DNA of 21,656 nt from Vibrio tasmaniensis 1F-187 (GCF_000272405.2 NZ_AJZM02000104.1:1-21656), one strand, 5' to 3'. Shown: positions 8,673 to 16,436, numbered from the stretch's first letter. Notes: a model not told the origin generated them from the letters alone. Translations and numbers: made by a program.

Positions 8673-9463
8673 TGCATCTCTTAAATAATGGCTCTCAGGT
8701 CGAGAACGTACCCGCGCTCAAACCAAGAGTCGGTACGGCTGGATACTTCAGTGAGAGCAACGATAGTGGCTCACCAAGCTATCCAGGACAAGATTGGTTT
8801 AATGCGGTGATTAGTGAGTTTCAGACGGCGCTTTCTGCTAGTGGTGTGGCATTCGATCCAGACAAATTCGATCACCTTCAGAAACTACTTGAAGCTTCGG
8901 CGGTTAATTCACTTCAATATCGCGTTGGTCAAAAGGCCGAAATCCACTCTGCGCAAATTCCAGATTGGTTGTTAAAAGCTGATGGTTCCATTGTTTCGAG
9001 AGCAGTAGATGATGTGCTGTGGGCTCATGCGGCAACCAGTGGACTTGTTATTGCTCAATCGACTAAAGACGCTAATCCAGAGCAGTACGCGATGTATTAC
9101 GGTGACGGAGATGGTTCGACTACGTTCAGCCTTCCTAACTGGTACTTGGGTCATTTTGCTCGTGGTAATCCTTCTGGTGTGGCTTTGGGTGAAACTCAGG
9201 GTGATGCGATACGAAACATTACGGGAGCAACACAAACAGTTCATGCTCAGCTCCTTGGGAACCCCACCACCCCCATATTTAACGGTGCGATGTCATCGAT
9301 ACCGAAGGTGGTTCAGGGCGTATCCGCTGCTTTATCGGGTAGTTCGATGTATCTTTCTTCTTATGATTTTGATGCTTCAAGATTAGTCCCTACGGCAAGC
9401 GAAAATCGCCCCAAATCTGGTCATATAAATATATGTATCGAACGTGGAAAAATCCCAGCATAG
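8672..9463 (+). CDS. Short tail fibre with tail collar domain
   Basis: A 263-residue fibre-like protein, probably the receptor-binding or fibre-tip protein. Residues about 20-75 (VGTAGYFSES, YPGQDWFNAVISEFQTAL) match the N-terminal segment shared by many Mu-like and P2-like fibres, usually of the form GTAGWFS...DWLNAVQEE. About residues 110-175 resemble the phage tail collar domain: GDGDGSTTFSLPNWYLGHFARG in place of the usual G.G.TTF.LPDLRGRF.RG. No long beta-helix shaft is present and the protein is about half the length of Mu gpS, so this is a compact fibre. GAGGAG precedes the ATG. Host specificity cannot be read from it. Confidence 0.75.
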   Translation: MHLLNNGSQVENVPALKPRVGTAGYFSESNDSGSPSYPGQDWFNAVISEFQTALSASGVAFDPDKFDHLQKLLEASAVNSLQYRVGQKAEIHSAQIPDWLLKADGSIVSRAVDDVLWAHAATSGLVIAQSTKDANPEQYAMYYGDGDGSTTFSLPNWYLGHFARGNPSGVALGETQGDAIRNITGATQTVHAQLLGNPTTPIFNGAMSSIPKVVQGVSAALSGSSMYLSSYDFDASRLVPTASENRPKSGHINICIERGKIPA

Positions 9464-9473
9464 AGGTTAATCA

Positions 9474-10163
9474 ATGAACGAAGTAGCGCATCACTATAAT
9501 CCAAGCACATTACTATACACACACTCTACTGCACTTAGCGTGCCAGCAGGATATAAAACTCCTCTTGTACCGCAGTGTGCTTTGCTAGCTCCCCTTCCGT
9601 CATATGACCCTAGCACTCAAGATTTAAAAGCTAATGTAAAAGACTGCGAATGGCAGGTGTTAGACAAGTTCAAAGAAGTTACGGCTTACCATAAGCAAAC
9701 TCAGATTCATAAAGAGTTTGATGACAAGTCTTTGGTAACTGATGAATACACGATCAAGAAGCCACCAACGCCTTACCATGACTTTGTTGGTAGTGATTGG
9801 GTTCCTAACAAAGAGAAGGCGTTGAACGCAAAGCGAGCAGAAATAAACAATTGGCGCGCTGCTTTAGAAGGTCAAGAGACTCAAACTGTTGTAGCCATTG
9901 ATGGTGAGTGGGATGCAGGGCCTAGTGCTCGTTTACGCATCGATTCAACGCTACTGACAGCTGTGATGCCGCCATACTGGACAGATGCTAACAATGTAGA
10001 TCATGAAGGTATGACACTTGAAGAGTTGAAGCAGGTGAAGATTGCTATCAGTGAGCTTGGTTTTGCTATCCACGATAGACAACGCACTATGAAGAAAGAA
10101 GTGGAAGCACTAACAGACTTCGATGAAATTCTTAACTACCCAGTTGGCTGGCCACAAAGTTAA
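9474..10163 (+). CDS. Tail fibre assembly-type protein (DUF4376-like)
   Basis: A 229-residue protein in the position of a fibre chaperone, directly after the fibre gene. The N-terminal half has the proline-rich, tyrosine-containing pattern of tail fibre assembly proteins, including a CEWQVLDKFKEVTAYHKQTQ block reminiscent of 'W.v.D.rg..vy.k.T'. The C-terminal half looks like DUF4376: a run of K-A-x-I-N-x-W-R (KRAEINNWRAALEG), a short beta region (TVVAIDGEWDAGPSARLRI), then a helical end. A weak AGAGG precedes the start. It is the last phage-type gene before the host tusE gene on the other strand. Family assignment is from pattern only. Confidence 0.62.
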   Translation: MNEVAHHYNPSTLLYTHSTALSVPAGYKTPLVPQCALLAPLPSYDPSTQDLKANVKDCEWQVLDKFKEVTAYHKQTQIHKEFDDKSLVTDEYTIKKPPTPYHDFVGSDWVPNKEKALNAKRAEINNWRAALEGQETQTVVAIDGEWDAGPSARLRIDSTLLTAVMPPYWTDANNVDHEGMTLEELKQVKIAISELGFAIHDRQRTMKKEVEALTDFDEILNYPVGWPQS

Positions 10164-10183
10164 ACATTCTTTAAACGCTATTT

Positions 10184-10231
10184 AAGCCTAGTATTTTGAG
10201 CATTTACATTTGTGCGCAATTTGCTAGGCTT
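10184..10231. repeat. Inverted repeat AAGCCTAG/CTAGGCTT in phage-host junction region
   Basis: Perfect 8-base arms at 10184-10191 and 10224-10231 with a 32-base spacer. It lies in the non-coding stretch after the last phage gene. It could be part of a phage end or attachment sequence, or chance; the sequence alone does not decide. Confidence 0.3.
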
Positions 10232-10280
10232 TGTTGTTCATATCGCGAGACGCGCAACAATGTGCGTATAGGGGAATTTA

Positions 10281-10318
10281 AAATACTGTAGCTAGCGCAC
10301 TACAGTATTTACCTTTTT
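10281..10318 (+). terminator. Rho-independent terminator after the phage late operon
   Basis: Perfect 11-base stem AAATACTGTAG / CTACAGTATTT (10281-10291 with 10300-10310), 8-base loop, then ACC and TTTTT at 10314-10318. The T-run is on the + strand side, so it best serves rightward transcription coming out of the tail genes; the minus-strand flank is not T-rich. Confidence 0.6.
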
Positions 10319-10349
10319 ACCTTGAGAGCAACCTAAAGCTGTTTAAGCT

Positions 10350-10679
10350 TTACAAGCATTTTGCTGGTTTAGGTAAACCCGCGAGCTTGGTTGCTTGTTT
10401 AGCGGGGCCTTTCTTGAACAATTTGAATAGGTACTTGCTGTTACCTTTCTCTGGGCCGTGCGCTTTTTCCATCGCTTTAACGAGCATACGAACAGCCGGA
10501 GAGGTTTTGAATTCTTCGTAAAAGCTTCTTACAAAATGTACCACTTCTAAGTGCGCATCAGTCAGTTCAATCGCCTCGTCTTGAGCAAGAATCTCAATCA
10601 TACCTTCTTCCCATTGTGTGTAATCCAATAGGTAGCCTTGAGCGTCGGTTTCGATTTGCTTGCCATTATATTCAAACAT
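10350..10679 (-). CDS. tusE: Sulfur relay protein TusE (DsrC family)
   Basis: TusE takes persulfide sulfur from the TusBCD complex and passes it to MnmA for 2-thiolation of wobble uridine in tRNA for Lys, Glu and Gln. With ATG at 10679 the product is 109 residues, the same as E. coli TusE, and begins [12 protein letters not shown]. An upstream TTG could add six residues, but the ATG fits the family. The C-terminal block ends [19 protein letters not shown], with the sulfur-carrying cysteine as the penultimate residue (Cys108). [12 protein letters not shown] is also a family signature. It lies downstream of yccA on the same strand, as in E. coli, but a strong terminator between them suggests its own promoter. 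Confidence 0.95.
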   Translation of the reverse strand: MFEYNGKQIETDAQGYLLDYTQWEEGMIEILAQDEAIELTDAHLEVVHFVRSFYEEFKTSPAVRMLVKAMEKAHGPEKGNSKYLFKLFKKGPAKQATKLAGLPKPAKCL

Positions 10680-10784
10680 GTTTAATCCAGAATCCAATTA
10701 ACTATGCAGATAGGGTACATGACCAAGTTTGCATTTCTCAATAGATATTGTAGCTATCTAAAGAATTATTGCACTGATAGATAC

Positions 10785-10814
10785 AAAAAAGCCCAAGAGA
10801 CAGGCTCTTGGGCT
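10785..10814 (-). terminator. Rho-independent terminator of yccA
   Basis: Stem AGCCCAAGAG / CTCTTGGGCT (10 pairs, five-base loop) followed on the minus strand by a run of six T (10785-10790). It lies 21 bases after the yccA stop and would separate yccA from tusE transcription. Confidence 0.85.
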
Positions 10815-10835
10815 ATATTTTCAGCGACAGGTAGA

Positions 10836-11501
10836 CTAGTCGTCGCTGTTCATAATGCCTAAGATGCTTAATAGGCTGATGAAGATGTTGTAGATAGAAA
10901 CATACAAGCTAATCGTTGCTGAGATGTAGTTCGTCTCACCACCGCGGATGATACTTTGCGTTGTTAGCAAAATAACACCAGTCGAGAATAGGATGAACAT
11001 ACCGCTCATTGCTAAAGACAGTAGAGGCATTTGTAGGAAGATGTTTGCAACCATCCCCACTAGCAGAACAACAAAACCAGCCATTAGCATACCGTTAAGG
11101 AATGAAAGGTCACGTTTAGTCGTCAGTGCGTAAGCTGATGCACCCATAAATGCTAATGCTGTACCACCAAGTGCAGTAAGGATGACATCACCCATGCCTG
11201 CGCCAACGTACATGTTTAAGATTGGACCAATGGTGTAGCCTAAGAAACCTGTAAATAGGAATGTGAAGACTAGACCCATGCTGTTGTCACGGTTCTTTTC
11301 TGTTAGGAACAGTAGGCCGTAGAAACCAACTAGCATAATGATAAGACCAGGGCGAGGAAGGTTCATCGCCATAGATACGCCTGCTACTACAGCAGACCAA
11401 AGTAGTGTCATAGACAGTAGTGCGTACGTGTTACGCAACACTTTATTGGTTTGCAGAGCATTCTCTTGAGTTGCTGTGCGTGAAAACATAGGGCTGTTCA
11501 T
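10836..11501 (-). CDS. yccA: Bax inhibitor-1 family membrane protein YccA (FtsH modulator)
   Basis: A 221-residue inner membrane protein. In E. coli YccA is a substrate and modulator of the FtsH protease and protects SecY when translocons jam. Seven hydrophobic segments can be seen (about residues 26-46, 50-67, 75-95, 101-124, 133-155, 158-180 and 195-215). Family signatures include THKVLRNTY-like QTNKVLRNTYALLS, TGFLGYTIGPILNMY, the GGTALAF stretch, and the C-terminal GGETNYISATISLYVSIYNIF with conserved acidic residues. Size and order next to tusE match E. coli. The ATG is preceded by GAGGAAG. About 34 bases upstream of the start is a sigma-32-like promoter, which would fit a role linked to the heat-shock protease FtsH. 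Confidence 0.94.
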   Translation of the reverse strand: MNSPMFSRTATQENALQTNKVLRNTYALLSMTLLWSAVVAGVSMAMNLPRPGLIIMLVGFYGLLFLTEKNRDNSMGLVFTFLFTGFLGYTIGPILNMYVGAGMGDVILTALGGTALAFMGASAYALTTKRDLSFLNGMLMAGFVVLLVGMVANIFLQMPLLSLAMSGMFILFSTGVILLTTQSIIRGGETNYISATISLYVSIYNIFISLLSILGIMNSDD

Positions 11502-11541
11502 AATCTTCCTCGTAAGGTGACTTCAATAGTTATTAGTACAT

Positions 11542-11570
11542 TTATGGGGCTGAAAGTTCGAAAAATCAAG
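11542..11570 (-). promoter_or_regulatory. Sigma-32 (heat-shock)-like promoter of yccA
   Basis: On the minus strand: CTTGATT (11570-11564), 14-base spacer, CCCCATAA (11549-11542). This is close to the sigma-32 consensus CTTGAAA-N13-15-CCCCATnT. The expected transcript start, near 11535, gives a 5' leader of about 34 bases including the yccA ribosome site. No competing sigma-70 promoter stood out. Confidence 0.55.
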
Positions 11571-11737
11571 TCTTTCATTCCTTTTGTATACCTAAAATAA
11601 TAATCAAAATAGTCGGTTAAGTGTTTCTTAAGGTGTAACAAAGTGTTTCTAATGACGTATAACGTGTCGCTAATACTCGATGTTCAGACTTTTATAGTTA
11701 CTGGCTAATGATTTATAACCTTTGGAAAACGAACGAT

Positions 11738-11772
11738 AACATCGAAAAATAAAAAGAACATCGAAAAATAAA
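11738..11772. repeat. 16-base tandem direct repeat
   Basis: AACATCGAAAAATAAA occurs at 11738-11753 and again at 11757-11772, a 19-base period. The second copy runs into the T-rich flank of the aap terminator, so the T-tract following that hairpin is effectively duplicated. It probably arose by local duplication. Confidence 0.8.
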
Positions 11773-11793
11773 GAGGCGACCTAAGCCGCCTCT
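11762..11793 (-). terminator. Rho-independent terminator of the aap operon
   Basis: Stem AGAGGCG / CGCCTCT with an 8-base loop, followed on the minus strand by TTTATTTTT. It lies just after the aapP stop and closes the four-gene transporter operon. Confidence 0.75.
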
Positions 11794-11815
11794 GTAGTTT
11801 ATGCATCATAACACA

Positions 11816-12580
11816 TTAATGGTGCAAGATTTGGCTCAAGAAGTTCTGCGTCCTATCCGATTGTGGGTTTTCAAAGAAGTCGACAGGGTTGTTCTCTTCT
11901 ATGATTTCACCTGCATCCATAAAGATAACGCGATCTGCGACCTCTTTAGCAAAGCCCATCTCGTGCGTTACACACAACATCGTCATGCCTTCTTCGGCCA
12001 ATTCGACCATTACGTCTAATACTTCACGAACCATTTCTGGGTCGAGTGCCGATGTTGGTTCATCAAATAGCATAACCTGAGGGTTCATACACAAAGAACG
12101 AGCAATTGCCACACGTTGCTGTTGTCCACCAGACAGTTGGCCTGGGAATTTATCCGCTTGTTCAGGGATTTTTACACGCTCAAGGAATTTCATCGCGATG
12201 GCTTCGGCTTCCTCTTTCGGCATCTTTTTTACCCAAATAGGGGCTAGAGTACAGTTCTCCAATACCGTCAGATGTGGAAACAAGTTGAAGTGTTGAAAAC
12301 ACATGCCTACATCTCTGCGCACGGCTTCAATGTTTTTTAGGTCTTCCGTCAATTCATTACCTGAAACGAAGATATGACCCTTTTGGTGTTCTTCCAACCG
12401 GTTGATACAACGGATCATCGTTGATTTTCCTGAGCCAGAAGGGCCACAGATAACGATTTTTTCGCCTTTCTTAACCTCTAGATTGATGTTTTTAAGTACG
12501 TGGAATTCGCCGTACCATTTGTTCATGTCTTTTAACTCGATCATAAGACCTTGAGAGTTGTTTTCTGTTTGCTGCGTCAT
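11816..12580 (-). CDS. aapP: Polar amino acid ABC importer, ATP-binding protein (AapP/GlnQ type)
   Basis: A 254-residue ATPase that powers amino acid uptake from the cytoplasmic face. All motifs are intact: Walker [10 protein letters not shown] (46-54), Q-loop Gln96, signature LSGGQQQR (149-156), Walker B VMLFDEP with Glu174, D-loop SALD (177-180) and H-loop His206 in VTHEMGF. The last region follows the GlnQ/HisP family pattern ([12 protein letters not shown]). It is the last gene of the operon, 22 bases after aapM, and a terminator follows. The N-terminal dozen residues ([12 protein letters not shown]) precede the family core and are poorly conserved, so the exact start is a little less certain than the rest. 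Confidence 0.94.
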   Translation of the reverse strand: MTQQTENNSQGLMIELKDMNKWYGEFHVLKNINLEVKKGEKIVICGPSGSGKSTMIRCINRLEEHQKGHIFVSGNELTEDLKNIEAVRRDVGMCFQHFNLFPHLTVLENCTLAPIWVKKMPKEEAEAIAMKFLERVKIPEQADKFPGQLSGGQQQRVAIARSLCMNPQVMLFDEPTSALDPEMVREVLDVMVELAEEGMTMLCVTHEMGFAKEVADRVIFMDAGEIIEENNPVDFFENPQSDRTQNFLSQILHH

Positions 12581-12602
12581 AATACGTCCTTGATCTTGTT
12601 AA

Positions 12603-13700
12603 TTATCGTTTGTGACCGGTGTGAAGTCTGTTTTCTAGCCAAATCGAGTATCTCGACATGCCAAAACAAAACACCCAGAACACTAACGCGACAAATACAT
12701 AACTTTCTGTTGAATACCCAAGCCACTCAGGGTCGGTATTCGCGGCTTGGCCAATCCCTAGTACATCAAACATACCGATAATCAAAACTAGACTGGTATC
12801 TTTGAACAAACCAATAAAGGTATTCACAATTGAAGGAATCGTGATTTTAAGAGCTTGAGGCAGAATGATAAGCCCCGTTTTTTTCCAATAGCTCAACCCT
12901 AGAGCGTCAGCGGCTTCGTATTGACCTTTTGGTATTGCTTGCAAACCACCACGGATTACTTCCGCCATATAAGCAGCACTAAACAGTACTACCCCGACAA
13001 GCGCACGTATCAGTTTATCGGTCTCCATCCCCTCTGATAAAAAGAGTGGAAGCATTACCGAGGCCATGAATAGAACCGTAATTAACGGAACACCACGCCA
13101 GATTTCGATGTAAACGGTACACATACTGCGGATGATTGGCATCTCTGAACGACGCCCTAGCGCCAGTGCGACACCGATAGGTAGTGATACAACGATACCA
13201 ACAAGTGCGATGATCAGTGTAACCAGTAGGCCGCCCCATTTATGGGTATCAACAACCTCTAGACCAAATACACCACCGTATAGTAAGCCTGCAATGATAA
13301 ACGGGTAGATGTTTACAAAAAATAACCAAATCCACGTACGCTTAGGTGTTTTTTCGTAAGCTAACAAAGCAACAAAAATAGCTAATGTTGCGTAGAAAAA
13401 GCGAGGGCGCCACAGTTCCGCTTCTGGGTAGAAGCCGTACATGAATTGGTCCCAACGGACGCTAATGAAAACCCAACAAGCGCCTTCGCTAGTACAGGCA
13501 TCGCGTGTTGTTCCTATCCAGTCAGCGCTCAAGAATGCCCAATCAGCTATTGCCCATAATAAAGTGAAAGCAAAGTAAGCAAGCACCACAGTGACGACAC
13601 TGTTAATTGGTCCATTAAATAGATTTTTTCTTAACCAACCGACAGGTCCAACAGTATTCGCTGGAGGCGGAAGATCAGGTTGAAATTGATGTGTACTCAT
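12603..13700 (-). CDS. aapM: Polar amino acid ABC importer, permease (AapM type)
   Basis: A 365-residue inner membrane permease. The N-terminus and first periplasmic section match AapM: VGWLRKNLFNGPINSV, a membrane segment, then FLSADWIGTTRDACTSEGACWVFISVRWDQFMYGFYP. The C-terminal half is the usual amino acid permease domain, with its coupling-helix EAA motif in EAADALGLSYWKKTGLIILPQALK (about residues 263-286), which contacts the ATPase. It pairs with AapQ as the second half of the channel. The gene starts one base after the aapQ stop, so it is probably translationally coupled, and it is longer than simple GlnP-type permeases, as expected for AapM. Confidence 0.93.
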   Translation of the reverse strand: MSTHQFQPDLPPPANTVGPVGWLRKNLFNGPINSVVTVVLAYFAFTLLWAIADWAFLSADWIGTTRDACTSEGACWVFISVRWDQFMYGFYPEAELWRPRFFYATLAIFVALLAYEKTPKRTWIWLFFVNIYPFIIAGLLYGGVFGLEVVDTHKWGGLLVTLIIALVGIVVSLPIGVALALGRRSEMPIIRSMCTVYIEIWRGVPLITVLFMASVMLPLFLSEGMETDKLIRALVGVVLFSAAYMAEVIRGGLQAIPKGQYEAADALGLSYWKKTGLIILPQALKITIPSIVNTFIGLFKDTSLVLIIGMFDVLGIGQAANTDPEWLGYSTESYVFVALVFWVFCFGMSRYSIWLENRLHTGHKR

Positions 13701-13701
13701 C

Positions 13702-14907
13702 TTATCTCTCCACCAACGCTACTTTGCGGTTGTATATGTTCATTAGAGCAGATGTTAATAGGCTTAGGGTTAAGTAGACGCCCATTGTCATCGCGATTAC
13801 TTCGATAGCCTGTCCAGTTTGGTTCAATGTTGTTCCTGCAAAGACAGATACAAGATCGGGATAACCAATGGCCATCGCAAGTGATGAGTTTTTGGTCAGG
13901 TTTAAATACTGACTGGTTAGTGGTGGGATAATAATTCTTAATGCTTGCGGTATAATGACTAGCTTAAGAGTTCTTGTTCGCGGGAGCCCTAGAGACATAG
14001 CAGCCTCTGTTTGCCCATGGTTTACCGCGTTAATACCTGAACGCACAATCTCGGCGATGAATGCCGCTGTGTAGATACTTAAAGCGAGCATCAATGCTGC
14101 CAATTCAGGAATGATACTGATACCACCTTTGAAGTTAAACCCTTTCAGAACAGGGTACTCCGCAGAGATAGGCATACCCATAACAAAGTAAGTGACTAAT
14201 GGTAAGCCCACAATCAGCGCTGCAGCAATTCGCAACATTGGTGTTTGTTGGCCGGTTAGCTTTTGTTTGTTATTAGCCCAGATGTTGATAACAAAAGTAG
14301 CGATGATACCGACAATCAATGATGCGATGACAATGCTACTGCCTTGTTCTAACACTGGAGCTGGGAAGTACAAACCACGTACATTCAAGAAAATAGCTTC
14401 ACCAAGGCTCATACTCTGACGAGCGGAAGGCAATGCTTGTAGAACGGCGAAATACCAAAAAAATATTTGTAGAAGAAGAGGAATATTTCGGAATATCTCA
14501 ATATAGACAGCTGCAAATCGGCTAACTAGCCAGTTTGAAGATAGTCTAGCGATACCCATACTAAAGCCCAGTACTGTGGCTAACATGATGCCTAATACTG
14601 AAACTAAAGCGGTATTGAGAAGACCGATAAAGAATGTACGACCGTATGAGAATGTTTCGTCGTATTCAATCAGTGTTAAGCCGATACCAAAACCAGCTTC
14701 TTGGGAGAGAAAATCAAAACCAGTGGCGATACCACGGGAGTCTAAGTTTGTGAGTGCATTATTTACAATCGTGTAAAAGAAAGCACAAAGCGCCGCGACG
14801 GCGAGAATTTGGAAAACAATTGAGCGAAAAGTGGGGTTGTAAAAAAGGTTGGCACTTTTGGGCTGTGGTTTTTCTTGAGTTGGAGAAATAGTTTCATTAG
14901 GTTTCAT
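13702..14907 (-). CDS. aapQ: Polar amino acid ABC importer, permease (AapQ type)
   Basis: A 401-residue permease, the partner of AapM. Features of AapQ are FFYTIVNNALTNLDSRGIATGFDFLSQEAGFGIG in the first third, the YIEIFRNIPLLLQIFFWYF permease stretch, and the EAA loop EAAMSLGLPRTRTLKLVIIPQALR (about residues 302-325) which docks on the ATPase. An insert with two extra membrane spans (about 185-240) separates the halves, as in the Rhizobium protein. A hairpin lies between aapJ and this gene, so the permease genes are probably transcribed at a lower level than the binding protein. Confidence 0.93.
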   Translation of the reverse strand: MKPNETISPTQEKPQPKSANLFYNPTFRSIVFQILAVAALCAFFYTIVNNALTNLDSRGIATGFDFLSQEAGFGIGLTLIEYDETFSYGRTFFIGLLNTALVSVLGIMLATVLGFSMGIARLSSNWLVSRFAAVYIEIFRNIPLLLQIFFWYFAVLQALPSARQSMSLGEAIFLNVRGLYFPAPVLEQGSSIVIASLIVGIIATFVINIWANNKQKLTGQQTPMLRIAAALIVGLPLVTYFVMGMPISAEYPVLKGFNFKGGISIIPELAALMLALSIYTAAFIAEIVRSGINAVNHGQTEAAMSLGLPRTRTLKLVIIPQALRIIIPPLTSQYLNLTKNSSLAMAIGYPDLVSVFAGTTLNQTGQAIEVIAMTMGVYLTLSLLTSALMNIYNRKVALVER

Positions 14908-14937
14908 ACTGCTATAACCTCAAATCCATTTAATAAA

Positions 14938-14959
14938 TAGGGCGGAAAAGTCCGCCCTA
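14938..14959 (-). terminator. Intercistronic hairpin between aapJ and aapQ (partial terminator or mRNA-stability stem)
   Basis: Perfect 9-pair stem TAGGGCGGA / TCCGCCCTA with a 4-base loop, 19 bases after the aapJ stop. The minus-strand flank is TTTATTAAATGG, only moderately T-rich. In binding-protein operons such a stem usually lets the binding protein outnumber the permease. Confidence 0.65.
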
Positions 14960-14978
14960 ATTGATGCTTGTAAATTTA

Positions 14979-16007
14979 TTAACGGATTGGTGGAGCGTAC
15001 ATAAAGCCGCCCGCATTCCATAGTGCGTTTACGCCACGAGAGATCTGTAGTGGTGAACCTGTACCCACAGTACGTTCGAAGCTCTCACCGTAGTTACCAA
15101 CTTGTTTAATGACTTGGTAACCCCAATCGTCACGAATGCCAAGGCCTTTACCTTTAGGACCGTCAACACCAAGAATACGCTTGATGTTTGGATCTTTTGA
15201 CTTAAGCATTTCGTCAGCATTCTTAGAAGAGATGCCGTACTCTTCTGCGTTAATCATTGCAGAAAGGGTCCATTTAGCAACGTTGAACCACTTGTCATCA
15301 TCTTGACGAACAACAGGGCCTAGTGGCTCTTTAGATATGATTTCAGGAAGTACCTGTGCAGATTTAGGATCAGCTAGATTTAGGCGAAGTGCATATAGAC
15401 CAGATTGGTCAGTTGTAAGAACATCACAACGACCCGCGTCGAAACCTTTTGATGTTTGTGCTGCCGTATCAAATACCACTGGCTTGTAAGACATGCCACT
15501 GTTACGGAAGTAATCGGCTAGGTTAAGTTCAGTCGTTGTACCTGATTGAACACACACTGAAGCGCCATCTAGTTCTTGAGCACTTGTTAGTCCAAGTTCT
15601 TTCTTAACCATGAAGCCTTGACCATCGTAGTAGTTAACGCCTACGAAGTTCAAACCTAGAGCAGTGTCACGATGTAGCGTCCATGTTGTGTTACGAGATA
15701 GTACGTCTATTTCACCAGATTGAAGCGCGGTAAAACGCTCTTTTGCTGTTAGCGGTACATACTTAACTTTAGTCTTGTCACCGAGTACAGCCGCTGCAAG
15801 AGCTTGACAATACTCAACATCAATTCCTTCCCATTCACCTTTTGAGTTAGGGTTAGAGAACCCTGGAAGACCTGTACTTACACCACAAGTTAGAAAACCT
15901 TGGGATGTGACTTTGTCCAGAGTGCTTTCTGCCGCTGATGCTGATGTTGCCATCATCGCAGTTGATGCAGCTACTACTGAAGCAAGAAGTGTTAGTTTAT
16001 TTGTCAT
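14979..16007 (-). CDS. aapJ: Polar amino acid ABC importer, periplasmic binding protein (AapJ type)
   Basis: A 342-residue solute-binding protein, the first gene of the operon. A signal peptide is clear: KLTLLASVVAASTAMMATSASA, with cleavage likely near residues 25-26 (ASA/A). The mature part follows the AapJ pattern: LDKVTSQGFLTCGVSTGLPGFS, then GEWEGIDVEYCQALAAAVLGD, LSRNTTWTLHRDTALGLNFVGVNYYDGQGFMV, and the C-terminal NAGGFMYAPPIR. AapJ-type systems import a broad range of L-amino acids; the substrates here are inferred from the family. GGAAGGA precedes the ATG. A long divergent intergenic region upstream carries several candidate regulator sites. Confidence 0.94.
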   Translation of the reverse strand: MTNKLTLLASVVAASTAMMATSASAAESTLDKVTSQGFLTCGVSTGLPGFSNPNSKGEWEGIDVEYCQALAAAVLGDKTKVKYVPLTAKERFTALQSGEIDVLSRNTTWTLHRDTALGLNFVGVNYYDGQGFMVKKELGLTSAQELDGASVCVQSGTTTELNLADYFRNSGMSYKPVVFDTAAQTSKGFDAGRCDVLTTDQSGLYALRLNLADPKSAQVLPEIISKEPLGPVVRQDDDKWFNVAKWTLSAMINAEEYGISSKNADEMLKSKDPNIKRILGVDGPKGKGLGIRDDWGYQVIKQVGNYGESFERTVGTGSPLQISRGVNALWNAGGFMYAPPIR

Positions 16008-16027
16008 TTGTATCCTTCCTTGTTAAC

Positions 16028-16040
16028 CAGGTGACACCTG
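16028..16040. promoter_or_regulatory. Palindrome CAGGTGACACCTG in the aapJ leader
   Basis: Perfect 6-base arms about a single central base, roughly 20 bases upstream of the aapJ start and just upstream of its ribosome site. It could be an operator or form a short stem in the leader RNA. Confidence 0.35.
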
Positions 16041-16209
16041 ATACTCATACTCATACTCGTTTGAGTGTCTCTTGTGTGTTGCGTTGTCTATGACCTTGTT
16101 GCTCAAATTAAGCGAGTTGCATTTTGCAAATGAAACCGTGTGCGATTTAAACAACTGTTTATAAGGTTAGGAAAGGATCCGTAGTTTCACAAATGTATAA
16201 TTTAAAAAG

Positions 16210-16231
16210 AATTTTGAATGAAATCACAAAT
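16210..16231 (-). promoter_or_regulatory. CRP-like site upstream of aapJ
   Basis: On the minus strand TGTGA-TTTCAT-TCAAA matches TGTGA-N6-TCACA in 9 of 10 core bases, with A/T-rich flanks. It lies about 200 bases upstream of the aapJ start. Carbon control of an amino acid importer would be sensible, but the distance to any promoter is unknown. Confidence 0.35.
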
Positions 16232-16272
16232 CCGAACACAATTAGAATGACCAAATGTTAACTGAATGTAAA

Positions 16273-16300
16273 TAGTGCAACGGTTCACACTGTTGGTGCA
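16273..16300 (-). promoter_or_regulatory. Paired NtrC-like half sites upstream of aapJ
   Basis: On the minus strand TGCACCA (16300-16294) and TGCACTA (16279-16273) are spaced 21 bases apart, two helical turns. Both match half of the NtrC site TGCACYA-N3-TRGTGCA, but their second halves are poor. I found no sigma-54 -24/-12 pair with the correct spacing between here and aapJ, which weakens the NtrC reading. Confidence 0.25.
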
Positions 16301-16386
16301 ACGAGATTTAGGTTTTTATATTGATGGTGGGCTAGGTAAATATTCTGAATTAAAGTCGTATTGGTGGCGCATTAGCCTTAAGAAAG

Positions 16387-16415
16387 TTGAAAATTTGGTC
16401 AATAAATATTTTTAT
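16387..16415 (+). promoter_or_regulatory. Candidate sigma-70 promoter of the siroheme gene
   Basis: TTGAAA (16387-16392), 17-base spacer, TTTTAT (16410-16415). The -35 is a five of six match, the -10 is weak. The gene starts at 16494 and a palindrome lies between. Confidence 0.35.
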
Positions 16416-16436
16416 TACGCTTGGATAGTTATGAAT

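Larger units (their letters stand above)
11502..11815. other. Intergenic region between yccA and aapP
   Basis: This 314-base gap holds the yccA promoter and leader (about 11502-11570), an AT-rich stretch with nothing recognisable (about 11580-11735), a 16-base direct repeat (11738-11772) and the terminator of the aap operon (11762-11793). No open frame or RNA gene is supported in it. Confidence 0.6.

Noticed and set aside
10335..10351. AAAGCT-GTTTA-AGCTTT hairpin as the tusE terminator
   Set aside because: It overlaps the tusE stop codon and has no T-run on the minus strand side, so it is at best a weak stem.
10680..10697. TTG start adding six residues to TusE
   Set aside because: The ATG at 10679 gives exactly the E. 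coli length and N-terminus; the extra residues match nothing.
16081..16140. Sigma-54 promoter for aapJ
   Set aside because: GG and GC dinucleotides occur on the minus strand but with spacers of 8 or 11 bases, not the required 10.
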